A stretch of 64,000 nt of DNA from Megaleporinus macrocephalus (Eukaryota > Chordata > Actinopteri > Characiformes > Anostomidae). How positions within the stretch are numbered: position 1 is the first letter of the stretch; every line of letters starts with the position of its first letter. Under the pieces are notes generated by a model. It was not told the DNA's origin, did not search any database, and saw only the letters and a list, made by a program, of their open reading frames with translations. Below are positions 35,655 through 47,258 of this stretch, one piece after another. The DNA is taken from contig CM038704.1 in the NCBI GenBank assembly GCA_021613375.1, positions 35,543,488 through 35,607,487 of the forward strand, in the 5' to 3' direction. The translations under genes were made by a program, and so were the position numbers.

Positions 35655-36077
35655 TTAAGGGCCCATATGATTAATAATAATAATACTAGTAGTGATTTGA
35701 TGTATGTAAATGTTGCTATGTTTTGAACATGTGCTGTTTACGCCTGAATGTGAAAAATTGGAATTTAAGGTTTTCATGTTGTCACAAAAACACATTTTCT
35801 GCGTATACTTTCTAAGCCCTTGTTGAATTTCAGGCAAATTTGCATTATAAGAAGTGCTTCAGCTTGGACTGTCCTTTGAGGTGCAGCCAGTCAGAACATA
35901 GCTAATTAACATAGCATATATACATAATGCTGAAAGAGGAAAAAGCGAGTAGATAGGGATCAAATTTAAAATGAATTGTGACTCTATTTAGTATATACAA
36001 ACATATGAATGTTATGAATGGACCTCAGGAAATAAAAAAATGTAAGAAAAAGCATATATAACATATAGGCCCTTTAA
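35655..36077. mobile_element. TTAA-flanked MITE in the utp6 3' UTR region
   Basis: The ends are TTAAGGGCCCATATG at 35655 and CATATAGGCCCTTTAA at 36077, an inverted pair with TTAA on both sides, related to the element at 27572. It begins 195 bases after the utp6 stop. It carries an AATAAA at 36031-36036 that could act as a poly(A) signal. Confidence 0.7.
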
Positions 36078-36224
36078 TGGAGAACTTCCTATTTGCCAGT
36101 TGTCCTGAATTGAGCTAAATATGTTTATTTCATAGAAATCCAGTGGAAGAGTTCTGACTGTAGTTTTTTCTTGTTTTTATATTTGAATTTTGGTTTCTCA
36201 CAAAACTCATAACCCATGTTCAGA

Positions 36225-36230
36225 AATAAA
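36225..36230 (+). terminator. utp6: Candidate utp6 polyadenylation signal
   Basis: AATAAA lies 765 bases past the stop and is followed by the GT/T-rich 'tgttttattgttgagtgtt', a plausible downstream element. Another AATAAA inside the TTAA element at 36031 is the alternative. Confidence 0.45.
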
Positions 36231-36299
36231 TGTTTTATTGTTGAGTGTTAAGAGAATTAGGTGGAACTTGTTTGTTTCAGAAAACACCATCTCCAATAT

Positions 36300-39200
36300 G
36301 AGCAGTAAACAAACTGTTGGATCAAAAGTGAGTCTTTAGTAGGATTTGAGGTAAGTGCTTGATTTAGTGATACAGTACAGTTACATTCATGTGCTTTCAT
36401 ATCCCACCCTGTGTCTGTCACACAGAGCGGTTCACATCACAAGGCCACGTTCCTGTATCAGACTAAATTATGAACCCTTTACATAAACACAAGTTTCACT
36501 GAGCTGGAAAAAAGAACTCTACAGTACATATTAACATTTTTTCCTGAATGATATGACCTGTATTGTCAGGTACATAGCATTCATTACAGTAGGTGCCATC
36601 ACATAAACAGCTCTGTCCATTATAGTCCACTCTCTCCACTGACCAATGTTTTACACATTTTTAATACACTGAAACAAAACTTAATCTGTGGCCTGACAGA
36701 CTTGCAAACTCAAATTGTGGCATTCATTAAGTGCAAAGCTGTAGACTTAGAGCGAGCTGCAGACTTTGCTACCTATTAAAAAAAAACAGCAAAAACAAAA
36801 ATCTCCAATCCTCCTGGAGACATTCCTGCAGAGCTTAGTTCCACCTGATGCCCTTCCCCCTTATTTAAAATCCTTACATTATAATGCTCTTAGGAATCAT
36901 TCTAATGGTACTCAGCTATAATAGGAAGAACGGTGAGCTTTGGTCAAAGGTTTAAAAACTACACAGAATAATATAGTAATAAAAATAGTGACAACAATAA
37001 CACATCAGTATAAGAAAATAATAAAAACAGTAAAATGCATGTGATTGCAGGTATAGGTGTGTCCCTCAGGTGTCAACATACTGCACCACCAGTGTACAGA
37101 ACTGCTTATGGTTTCCTACTATATACGGCAGCTTCTCTGTGTTGAAAAGATTATTAAATACAGGAATGATGGTGAAGAATTCTGTTCTAATATGAGTGAA
37201 TTTGATTCAGCTCTGTCTCCATCTTACCCTCCTGGCAGTTCTGGCACAGTCTTTGCTTTTCAGGAAGCCAAGACTTCTTGTGCCTGCTCATCTCTATGAC
37301 CAGGCGGTATTGATAGAGTCAGTACTTCTTCAAGGTGGATTTTAGTGTTGAGTCAGTCAGCGTGCTCAGGTAATATGCTACGCTGTACTGTCACTTTAAG
37401 GCAGATAACACTGCAGTTTACTCTGTGAGCTTTATTCATTTTCCCAGCAGCTGATATAACTGAACTGGTTTGTAATTGGGTTATTCTAATTATGTCTACT
37501 GGTGTGTTTTGGTCCTAAGATGGGAAATGTTAGTGAGTGTTAGTGAACTGTGTTTCGGGACCAGTCGAATGAGGGAACTTTTGAGGGGCACTAAATAGCT
37601 TCCTAACAATGAGTGTGGTTCACTGGTGCTTTCAAAATTTGACTGTCCTTTTTTGTATTTTTAGAATTTTTGTAGTTTTTCTGGATGTCAAGTACCTCAG
37701 TACCACTGATTCAGATTCTGTACCTTCAGCTCATCTACAAATACACAGGTGTATTCATGCCCGTGGTGTAAAAGTGACTTAGGACTGTAGGGGGAGAACA
37801 AAAGCTAGAAATACTAGTTCTATGCTTTGATAGTTCTTCTATCTGCTACATCAGATCCAGCCAATCAGGGACCTGGGAGGAGGCAGATGGCAAATGGCTG
37901 GAGCAGGTGTGGCAAACTGCATTTGGAACTAGTTCTTTGCAGGAAGGTAGCTGTCCAGGAGGCAGATTGTAGACCAGGGACATATACAGAACGAGAGCAA
38001 TTACAAGAATAATTTAAGTAATTAATAAATGCAAACATAAAAAATACCCAAAAAATAGCACAAATACCCTTTTACTAGAGCTTTTTATTTTTAGCTTTGC
38101 GTTTGGGAATGAGGGGGAGGGTTTGTAAATCTCTTCAACACAATTAATGCCCTGTCATCATATTTTTCCATCACATGCAGCACTAAACTCCTTCCTCTCT
38201 CAATAAACTGCACAGCTTGAATATGTAAACATACAATCTAGTTTCAGATACTAATTCACTTCCTTGTTTTTGTGTGCTCTATATGAAGAACTAAATGTTA
38301 CTGGTCCCCTTATAGTCAGACCCCCTAAAGACCCTTTCAACAGTATGATCCTCATCTCAAGTGTACAAGTCTAAAGAGCTGGACTGGGTTAACAGTTTTT
38401 ACATCCTGTCTGACACTGACATTTAGCAAAACCCCTGTTTATAACACTAGTTATGGAAATACTGTATTTCCAAAACAAAATTTGGTTGCTTGGCCCTTCT
38501 CAGTGTACTTGACATTTTACACCATATTAAAATATCATATTAATGGAACATATTTCCAAAAAGGAGGCACAGCGATATGTTTCGAATATCAGCTGATATT
38601 TGCTTTAAAAAAATAAGCATGGGTTTGGAATTGACTGATATTTCAAACTCATAATTTATGTATTGATTTCTGGAAAAGCAGAAACTACACTAAAATAACC
38701 TGCATTTTATATATTATCCTGACTAAAAAATGTATTTCTCTATAATGCTAGTCCAGGTAAACACAAGTGTATATCTGTATGGGTAGAACAATTTTAAATA
38801 TGGACAACTCCCATATGAGTGCATCCTGAGTGGCACCAGTACAAATATTCCCCTTTTAATTCGTTTACTTTATAATAAAGCAGGCTGGGGGACACATTCT
38901 CAAAAACATTTATAAATACATTTTTCACTATGATTAAGTTAGAGATTTCTGCAACAAATAAATTAGAGAAGCACAATTAGAAGCTACAGAGTCTCCAGTA
39001 AACGTGTTGAGATGTTTAAAAAGACTAAGGACACTTTTTAATGCACTTGTCTGACCGTATTATTACCTTATGCAGCTTAAATGATCCTGTAAGTCCTTAA
39101 CCAGACGACTTACTACATTAATATTATAACGCATTTAAAAACTCAGTCTGCTTATGTCGCTGATCCAGATTTCAGGCTTCAGCTGATTCGCTGTTAACCC

Positions 39201-40680
39201 TCTGCAACGTCATCCACTGTCCACGTACTTTTGAGAGACAATTGAGAGACAATTGCAACAAAACATTCACCGGCGTCTGTTCTTCTGGTGCAGCTTGTAG
39301 CTAAAAGTAAAAACAAATGCCAATCCAAACGCACTGGAATGTTATAATTCACTACAGTAATATCCAATAAAGTATGTTCAAAATTAAATTGAAAATCCCC
39401 ATAACATAAAAAACCTTATATATTTTTACTGTTTATGCCTCTAGTGTGTAAAAATCCCCTTCAGTCGTTTTTGTTTTCAATGTATTTGAAAAAAAAAACA
39501 CATTAATTAAACAAGTTGTGATTAAAATTAAGACTGCACTGAATTACTCATAAGGAGCCAAACAAAAGTCCATTCAAACTGGGTTTATGGATGGCAGGTG
39601 GATAATGGCAACCCAATAAAAGCCTTTTTAACAAAATCCAATTATTCTACAATCGCAAATTTGGAATGTTAAACTGCTAGTTAGGTTACTTAGCATTCGT
39701 TTTGCGAGTCTGATTAGATTCAAGCTCTGAAGTCAATGTTCTTACTTTTAGGAGATGAACTAAGGCTGAAGAATCACATTTATATCAAAAAGTGCAATTT
39801 TCAAATAGCATGAGCTGCAATTGTAATTATATTATTCAATGTTGTTTTTGCAAATTTTGCAAAGATGCAAAATTTAATTTAACACAAAGTTTGTAAACTG
39901 GCATTATGTTTGTTCAAGAAAAGCTCATGAAATTCATGTGTTGATCTTGTTGGCAAAAAAGACCTGGAGCCGGAATGTCACAGATGCACCATTTAAGGTG
40001 GCACAGGAAAATTTAAACAAGTCTATGACTTCAGATTTACAGAGAGTTGGAAGGCGTGTAAGCGGATGAGGAGGTTGCTATGGTTACTTATTTCTGCTGT
40101 TTCACAGAACCAACAGATCAGTATTGGTTTGTCCTGTTTGCTGATGTTTGTGATAGCAGCTGGTTAGTAATGCAGCAGCAATTTCAGTCATAGTCTTCTA
40201 ACCCACAACCTGCTACCGTTAGCTACATTACTTGCTGTGTGGTTGTTCACACACTATCATGGTATTAGTTAGTTTGCGAAGAGTTATATGGCCATGAAGA
40301 TCTAAAATAAGTTTGCTAACCCTGTGTTGTTTACCCTTACATGCTTGTCCATGAATTTTAGGGGGTGGAGCGTTTTTATAACCACTTATGTAAGGGATGT
40401 ATTTGTGTTGCTGTTCAATTCAAATGTCAACAATCGTTCTCCAGGATAACTAACTGCTCCTTTACACTGCTACATGCTTGTACTTCATTCAGCTCTACAA
40501 TAAAACAACCTTTTTATATTTATGGCTGTGATTAATAAGGTTATTTACACATAGACATGTTAACTGTGATAAGCTGATTGGGTGATATGTTCAAATCCCT
40601 TTAGCTGGACGTCACCTGAACAGGTAACAGTGATGTTTGCCCAGTCAAATGGCTGTCTTCTTCCTCCTGCCCCTCCTCCG
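36300..40680. other. Intergenic, no gene seen
   Basis: This lies between the ends of two convergent genes (utp6 plus, the microprotein gene minus). It is AT-rich. Open frames of 60-80 codons have no splice context or homology. 'accatttaaggtgg' near 39990 matches the arm of the small hairpin at 43584. Confidence 0.55.
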
Positions 40681-40890
40681 TCAGTGCTTCCTCAGGAGTA
40701 TGTAGGTAAAAAGTGCCACTAGTCCGGCGGTCAGCAGGCCGATAACACACTGGTGAACGGTGATGACGTTCTCCAGGGTGTGTATGCGCTCCTCCATGGC
40801 ACTGGTGTGGATGTAGTCATAGATGGACACTCCGATACTCCACACAGCCCAAACTGCATCCACCAGAGCCTTCATACTGGGGGACACCAT
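40681..40890 (-). CDS. Small tail-anchored membrane protein (64-69 residues)
   Basis: This is the coding part of a two-exon minus-strand gene. Two in-frame ATGs are possible: 40890 (69 residues) and 40875 (64 residues, MKALVDAVWAVW...). The second has A at -3 and is preferred. The N-terminal ~20 residues are amphipathic with two Trp (VWAVWSIGVSIYDY). A charged stretch follows (SAMEERIHTLENV). A single hydrophobic segment, CVIGLLTAGLVALFTYILL, is then capped by RKH at the very C terminus. This is the layout of tail-anchored proteins; the short basic tail fits mitochondrial outer membrane or ER. I do not recognise the family. The frame stays open through the splice into exon 1 as far as a TAG there, but with no ATG, so extension upstream is unlikely without another exon. 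Confidence 0.55.
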   Translation of the reverse strand: MVSPSMKALVDAVWAVWSIGVSIYDYIHTSAMEERIHTLENVITVHQCVIGLLTAGLVALFTYILLRKH

Positions 40891-41079
40891 CCGGACAGGA
40901 GCCACCCCCGACCGGTGGGGACACGACCACAGCCCTTGTGTGCACACTCCTCCCTGAGGAAAGGAAGAGAAAGAGGTTACAGATATTACAAATTATTTTT
41001 AAAAACAAATAACAGCATCAGCAAATTTCTATGATTTAGCCAGTATTTCGAATCCATATTTGATGAGAACATGGTTCTT

Positions 41080-41420
41080 CAAGGGTTCCTTGGAGAAGAT
41101 GATGGTTCTTGATAGAACAATGAACACATAAAGTATCTTTTGCATGCTTAAATGGTTCTTCACATGGTAAGATTGTTCTTCAGACTGAGGAGAATGTGTC
41201 GTATATGGTTCCCAAAGAACCTTCTTAAAGAGGGTACTACACTGGGTCAAAAAGGGTTCTGCCATTGAGATGATGTCATGTTTGTAACAACACTGACACT
41301 GGTTCTGTATATAATTATATACAGCACATCCTTTATCAGTCTGAAGAAACATGCAAAGAACAATTTAACCACGCAAATGGTTCAATATAAAACACCTGGT
41401 TCTAAATATAACCATTTTCT
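41080..41420. mobile_element. Palindromic MITE, family C
   Basis: 'atggttcttcaagggttcct' and 'gcttaaatggttcttcac' at the left face 'tcagtctgaagaaacatgc' and 'cacgcaaatggttcaat' at the right. The centre has 'gtatataattatatac', a perfect palindrome. No coding capacity is visible. It resembles Angel-like palindromic elements of fish; that name is from memory. Confidence 0.6.
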
Positions 41421-42769
41421 TTATTAAAAAGTGCAATTATTGATCTCCACAAGAACAAAACATTTGGGCAACACTGTCTACATTCCATTAATGTTACTAC
41501 ATTTCCAACTCAATGGAAATATAATAGTAATAATAAATAATGAATATCTACATAATGTAATTCGATATGGTTTTAGGTCTGATTCATGTATTTGTATCTA
41601 TAAATGTTTATGCACGGCTATTGACAGATGTGTACTTGACAAATATTAGCATTGACCCAGAATTCCAGTATCAGTGTGTACACTTAAGTACATATATTAT
41701 CATGTTCTATATGATTTTTGATTCCAGGGTAAAGATTAAATCAGACTTTTAGTACATTCTTTTATTTTATTTATTAAAATGGCTAAATGCTACATTACAC
41801 AGATAGTACACATTCTCCAATAGAACTTGTTCAATTCAATTTGTACTTGTTGAGCCTCAAAATATCACAACCCCTAGAATTAATGAGCTCTTCAGGAAGG
41901 TATCTAAGTGTGGGTGTGTCCATAGAATAAACCACGTCCAATGTGCATTGACAGGCTGCACCTGGACAGCTAGTCATTGACAGTAAGAGACAGTAAATGG
42001 AAGAGATTCTGAAGAGGGCAAGAGGCATATTAGCTACACAGCCAAGCATTAGTAACAAGTTTCTTTTGGGTTCCTGAACAAAAAACTATAATTTGCTTTA
42101 AAATTGGGCGGGACAGTGCTTTTATGAGCAAATTATGGATACTGCAATATTTTAAAATACTTGCCACGTTCATGTTTGCTTAAAGTCTGAACACAATTAG
42201 TCCTGTTTAACTGGATTTACTGCAGTGTGTGAAATAATGACAATAAATCATTGTATTCATAAAGTAGTTTTTTACAAGTGTTTTTACTTCTTTTCTTGCC
42301 ATCAAAATGAAGAGGGAGACCCATTTGGAGTATATGTTTTGTTCTTGAAGATACTGTGGTACAGACATGATCTGAGAAGGTCTGAGGTTTCGAAGGTCCA
42401 AAATAGTCTGAATTTGACTGGCAACTGCATCCTATTTAAGAGACTGTATGGCCAGGTCATCATCTCTTGGGCTTGAATGCCATAGGTGTAAACAAACTTT
42501 TTGGTTGCCAGGCGTCGTCTGTAAGAAATATTTATCACACACGGTTCAACAAAAATATGGTAACATGTAGTGTGACAATTTCTTCTAGTATTTTAATACT
42601 TATTTAATTTTCTAAAGGAAACAGTCATGATAAAATGCTCTGAAAGGCTGGTCAGAGAATTTATCACCTCTTCCTCCTGTCAGACTCAACAGCCCCCCCA
42701 CAATTTGCGTACCATTTTGATGATGCCATCACACATTAGCTCAGATTGTTGACAGCATAGCATATATGC

Positions 42770-43142
42770 TCAAAAAAAATAAAGGGAACAAACTATTAAA
42801 GCAAACTTCTGTGAAATCAAACTGTCCACTTAGGAAGCAACACTGATTGATAATCAATTTCATACAGTCATACAGGCACGTGGAGGCCACACACAATACT
42901 GAGCCTCATTTTGAATTATTTTAAGGACATTACATCAAAGTTGGATCAGCCTGTAGTGTGTTTTTCAACTTAAATTTTTTGTGTGACTCCAAGTCCAGGC
43001 CTCCATTGGTTAATAAATTTGATTTCCATTGATGATTTTTGTGTGATTTTGATGTCAGCACATTCAACTTTGTACAGAACAAAGTATTCAATTAAAATAT
43101 ATTGTTCATTCAAATGTGTTATTTGAGTGTTCCTTTTTTAGA
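42770..43142. mobile_element. Palindromic MITE, 'gctcaaaaaaaataaaggga' type
   Basis: The left end 'caaaaaaaataaagggaac' and the right end 'gagtgttcctttttta' are imperfect inverted repeats. Inside, 'catcaaagttggatcagcct' and 'gtccaggcctccattggt' match a repeat I know from many fish genomes. Non-coding here. Confidence 0.6.
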
Positions 43143-43583
43143 ACACAAAACAGCAAGGCTACAATTGCTGGGCTATTATAACAGTTCAAGTGAGGTCAAG
43201 CTGCCCACCACCTGACCCAGTGACGTCACACATACACATCAACACACACTTCCACTTCTTCTATTTTGGTAGACTTTACAGCTCCATCAGTAGTAACATC
43301 TCCTTATAATTAAACACTGTAGTTACTGTCAATATTAAAGAAACTAGCAAGTGCATATATACATATATTAGAATAATTATAACTTCTGACTGTAAACTTC
43401 TGACCAGTAGCTCCACTAGGCCTCAGGCTAACTTTAGATATTTCAGGAGTTAGTATTAAAACCTATCAGCTATTCACAGCTACAATGAGCTAAAACTAGA
43501 GATTAAGTGCTGCTTGACCGGGCTTTTCTCTGTCAGAGCTAAAGTTGGCCTTATATTCTCCAGCTTCTCCTCTGAATCTCCCA

Positions 43584-43662
43584 TTCCACCTTAAACGGCG
43601 CCGCAATTACATTCAGCCGCCTAAAGGCGTAAACAGCAGCGGCTGCACCGTTTAAGGTGGAA
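43584..43662. repeat. Short hairpin element with perfect 15-bp arms
   Basis: TTCCACCTTAAACGG (43584-43598) and CCGTTTAAGGTGGAA (43648-43662) are exact inverted copies around a 49-bp GC-rich loop (cggcgccgc...gcagcggctg) that itself is partly self-complementary. It lies 70 bp inside the intron from exon 1 of the small membrane protein gene. Confidence 0.8.
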
Positions 43663-43732
43663 CTAGAAATTCCAATCAGAAGCTAATTCCAGATTTGTCT
43701 CCATACGGGTTCTTTAAAGTTTTAAACACACT

Positions 43733-43870
43733 CACTGGATCCTCAGAGGTGGCGACCACCCTACTGCGGAGATGACCATCCGGACCACTGTGTTTTAGAG
43801 GTTTAACCGATCGGAGTAGATCTGACAAGACGCCTCCAAATCTCTGCCGCTTCTCTCGTCGCTACACTGA
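43733..43870 (-). other. Exon 1 (5' UTR) of the small membrane protein gene
   Basis: It runs from near the NRF1 site to the GTGAGT donor. It contains one ATG (near 43775) that opens a frame of about 40 codons across the splice and stops before the main ORF ends: an upstream ORF. Start of transcription is inferred. Confidence 0.45.
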
Positions 43871-43910
43871 CGAGCAGCGCGCATGCGCAAGCACACTGGG
43901 GGCGGGGCTC
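43871..43910 (-). promoter_or_regulatory. NRF1 and GC-box promoter
   Basis: GCGCATGCGC at 43879-43888 is a perfect palindromic NRF1 consensus, and GGGGGCGGGGC at 43898-43908 is an Sp1-type GC box. They sit just upstream of the predicted exon 1. NRF1 sites favour housekeeping and mitochondrial genes. Confidence 0.6.
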
Positions 43911-44884
43911 CACATAGTCACATGGCAGAGAATAATAAACTCAACAAATGTAGGCTGTTATTAAACTAATAAATACATTTCACTGCAAAAATTGCAAACA
44001 AATATATCTCTTAAAACGTAGTTTTCGTTTTTTGACTGGTTAAACTATTAATCAAGTAAGAACTTAACCTTTGTAAACAGCTATGACTGTCGAATTATAC
44101 TATATAAGCTGATTTCACTATAAATGACCGAAAAAAGGTAATATTATATTCAGCACATACATTAAGCTGATATTAATTGGCAGTTTTAATATTTTTTATA
44201 AATGAAATAATTTATTTTATTTTATTTTATTTATTTGAGTTGATAAAAATGGTAAAAATGGGTAACTGTTGTCAAAGTATTCTTAAATAAGCAGCATTCA
44301 TATACGGTTAGCTTGACAGGCTCCAAGTGCTAACTGCAAATAGCCATATAGTAACAATTAACAATCATGTTTGGTATCAACAATCATGTCTGAGCTTTAT
44401 CTGTACAGAAGACAGTTTCAGTGTGTAAATTGAGAAAACAGAATGAGAATACTGACCTGTCTGATGGTCATTCTGCAGAAAACAGAAAGATGATGGTGAA
44501 AATTCCTTTTTATATTACTTCATAATAAATTAAACTAATAGTGAAAAAACATTGTTTTAACAGTAGATGAAAGTTATAACATTGCAGAAACCTCATAACA
44601 TTTTATTAAGATTTAGATTTAGATTAGATTTTAATTAATATATTCCAAAGAGTAGTTCAGTGTCAGTGATGCCGAACCACCCAAAATCTTTAGAATAGAT
44701 TTTAGGTGATTTGTGATCATTTAAATGCAAATTGTATTTTAATTTAAACACATATCCTAGCTTATTTTACCAAAATAAAAACAGCAGCGGTCACTCTCTA
44801 AAAGTACATTATTCTTTTCTCCTACAGATTAAATATTTACATATTACATAAATATTTTATGTTGAAATGTCTACAAATACACAC

Positions 44885-45150
44885 TGTGGTTCATCTGTTT
44901 CTCTGTAAACTTTGTTACCAGGTTCTTCAATGATCAGGACCACCACAGAGCAGGTATTATTTGGGCTGTGGATCATTCTCAGCACTGCAATGACACTGAT
45001 GTGAAGGGGGTGTAAAAATGTGTGTTGTGAGCTACGAGTGGATCAGACACAGCATGGCTGTTGGAGTTTGCTAATACTGTGTCCACTCACTGTCCACTTT
45101 GTAGATGTAAAGTCAGAGACTGCTTTGGGGTGCTGACCACTGAAGAAGAG
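44885..45150. mobile_element. Truncated family-A MITE
   Basis: 'ccaccacagagcaggtatta', 'cattctcagcactgcaatga' and 'gtgtccactcactgtccac' are shared with the full copy that follows. The copy is cut off before its right arm. Confidence 0.65.
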
Positions 45151-45169
45151 TTCTTGACTTTTATTATTT

Positions 45170-45928
45170 AAATGTTTTAATAACATAGCAGCTGCACACA
45201 TTGTCAATTTTATCAGCTTCACTTACCATATAAGAACACTTCATCTGATTCACTGCATACATTGTTTATCCCTTTTTACCCTGTTCATTGATTGACCCCC
45301 ACAGGACCACTATAGAACAGGTACTGTTAGGAAGGTGGACCATTTTCAGCACTGCATGGTGGTGGTGTGTTTGTGTGTGTTGCACTGATATGAGTGGATC
45401 AGGCACAGCAGTGTCGCTGTGTCGTGTTTAAATACCTCACGCATCACCGCTGGACTAGGAATAGTCCATCAACTAGCAATGTCCTGTGTGCAGCGTCCTG
45501 CATCCACTGATGAAGGGCTAGAGGGTAACCAACACAAACTGTGTAGAAACAGATGAGCTACTGTCTCTGACTTTACATCTGCAAGGTGAACCAACAAGGT
45601 AGGCATGTTTAATAGTGTGGACAGTGAGAGGACACAGTGTTAAAAAACTCCAGCAGCACTGTTGAGTCTGATTCACTCACTAACACACCACGACCAGTGG
45701 CACTACAGCGCTGAGAATGACCCACCACCCAAATAATATCTGCTCTGTGGTGGTCCTTTGGGTGTCCTGACTCTTGAGGAACAGGGTAAAGGGGCTTTAA
45801 ACAATGTATGCAGTGAATCAGAGGGACTGTAAGTGTACCTGTGCACCTGTATTGTAAACAGAGCTGATAAAATGGACAATGTGTGTAGATATAAGGAGGT
45901 GATTTAATGTTATATCTGATCGGTGTAT
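45170..45928. mobile_element. Full-length family-A MITE
   Basis: The right end is 'aatgttatatctgatcggtg' and the left has 'cattgtcaattttatcagct', inverted in 'gagctgataaaatggacaat'. Central pairs 'ctgactttacatctgcaagg' and the complementary pieces in the neighbouring copy confirm a long palindrome of about 750 bp. TA flanks would fit a Tc1/mariner-type insertion, but I cannot fix the exact ends. Confidence 0.7.
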
Positions 45929-46014
45929 ATACACTGTAACTGCATCTTACAGTTTAAATCAGACATAACACAATATGAAACAAAAGAATTTAGACGCAAT
46001 CCTGTTTTAAAACA

Positions 46015-46753
46015 GCGCTTTTCCGCCGACAGGCGTCGCTGCAGTGCAACACGTCCCAGTCGATCCCTGTGGCCACATGTTGCTGTGCGCAGCGGCGCCC
46101 GCGCGGGGGCGCTGTGTCCGGATTCGCGCTGATGACTGAGCGCAGAGAGCTTTGCGCAGTCAGAGCGCGGAGGAATCCGGATTCTGATTCTGCTTCTTCT
46201 CGCTCAGTCTGGGTGGATGACAAGTCAGCTCCAGTCCTGCTGGCCTGCTCTTCTCGGGGGCGGAGGGCAAATGGGGGGATGTTGCAAGCGGGGGTCCCTG
46301 CGGAGGCAGTTTCCTAATCCACACTCCGCGCAAATAAGGGCTGGATGGATGGTTGGGTAGATGGATGGAGGGATGGATGGAGTTCAACTGCAACTTCGCA
46401 CTCTACGGCCACATTTGTGGACTTCCACCAGCTTTCAGCTGCAGAAAAGTGCTCGGACTCTCTCCAGCTTCTGACTGCAGGTCAGTGTTCGTCGTCCGCG
46501 GTGCTGCTGCTCGTCAGTGTCTTGTTAAGCCCGAATGCTGGTGTAAGTAATGCGCGGAAACTCCTAGTCATATGTCCTGCTGTCTAGCTCAGACAGGACG
46601 CTCGTGTGGAGATTTCTGATCTCACTGAGGTTCCTCCTGGACGAAGAGTGGTCAGGTGAGATGAAATGGAATCGAACAACTGCAGATGATCTACTTTCTC
46701 TCTGCCCTGGATTTTGGAGGCTATGTGTCTGAGGCTGGGTCTTTGCGGGCAAG
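46015..46753 (+). other. GC-rich block with possible first exon of a plus-strand gene
   Basis: CpG density rises sharply at about 46015-46330 (gcgtcgctgcag, gcggcgcccgcgcgg), unlike the AT-rich flanks, as for a promoter island. A clear donor AAG|GTGAGT stands at 46753. The ATG at 46686 reads MIYFLSALDFGGYVSEAGSL and RA into it in phase 2; another ATG at 46724 reads MCLRLGLCGQ. Upstream ATGs open short frames. No downstream exon is visible in 17 kb. Human synteny would put RAB11FIP4 on this side, but none of its EF-hand region is seen. Confidence 0.35.
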
Positions 46754-47202
46754 GTGAGTTTCTCCCTGCCATCAACTGGCCTACAAAGTCCCAGTTTTAG
46801 GCCCATGTGACCGTCTCTCCTTCTCTACCTCTCCCTCTCCCTCTCTCTGTCTGAGTGAGTGAGACTTGCTGCTTTATTCTTAGGACTTCGACCTTCATCC
46901 ACAGAAGCCTTACTTAACCATGAGTTTTAATAGATTTAGTAGTTGTTTGTGCTCCGCTTCATAGTCAATAGATTTTTGAATGAAAGTGTCCTGTAAGGCA
47001 GAAAGAACAAAATCATACAGACATCCTTAAAAGGAAAATTAACCTAATATTTTAATCTGTTGAAATAATTCCGGCTTTTCTTCCTTTGTTGGTCCCTTTA
47101 AGTTTCCATAAAGGATCAAAACGAAAAAATGAAAAGAAAAACTTTGAGCACACCTTTAGAATGTTCAAACACATAATAAAAAAAAACTGAGCACCTAAAC
47201 AC

Positions 47203-47258
<56 letters not shown>

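Larger units (their letters stand above)
40953..43732 (-). other. Intron of the small membrane protein gene (boundaries 40954 and 43735)
   Basis: The acceptor is TTTCCTCAG (G at 40954) and the donor CCA|GTGAGT near 43735. The 2.8-kb intron carries three repeats listed separately (41080, 42770, 43584) and no further exon that I can see. Confidence 0.55.
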
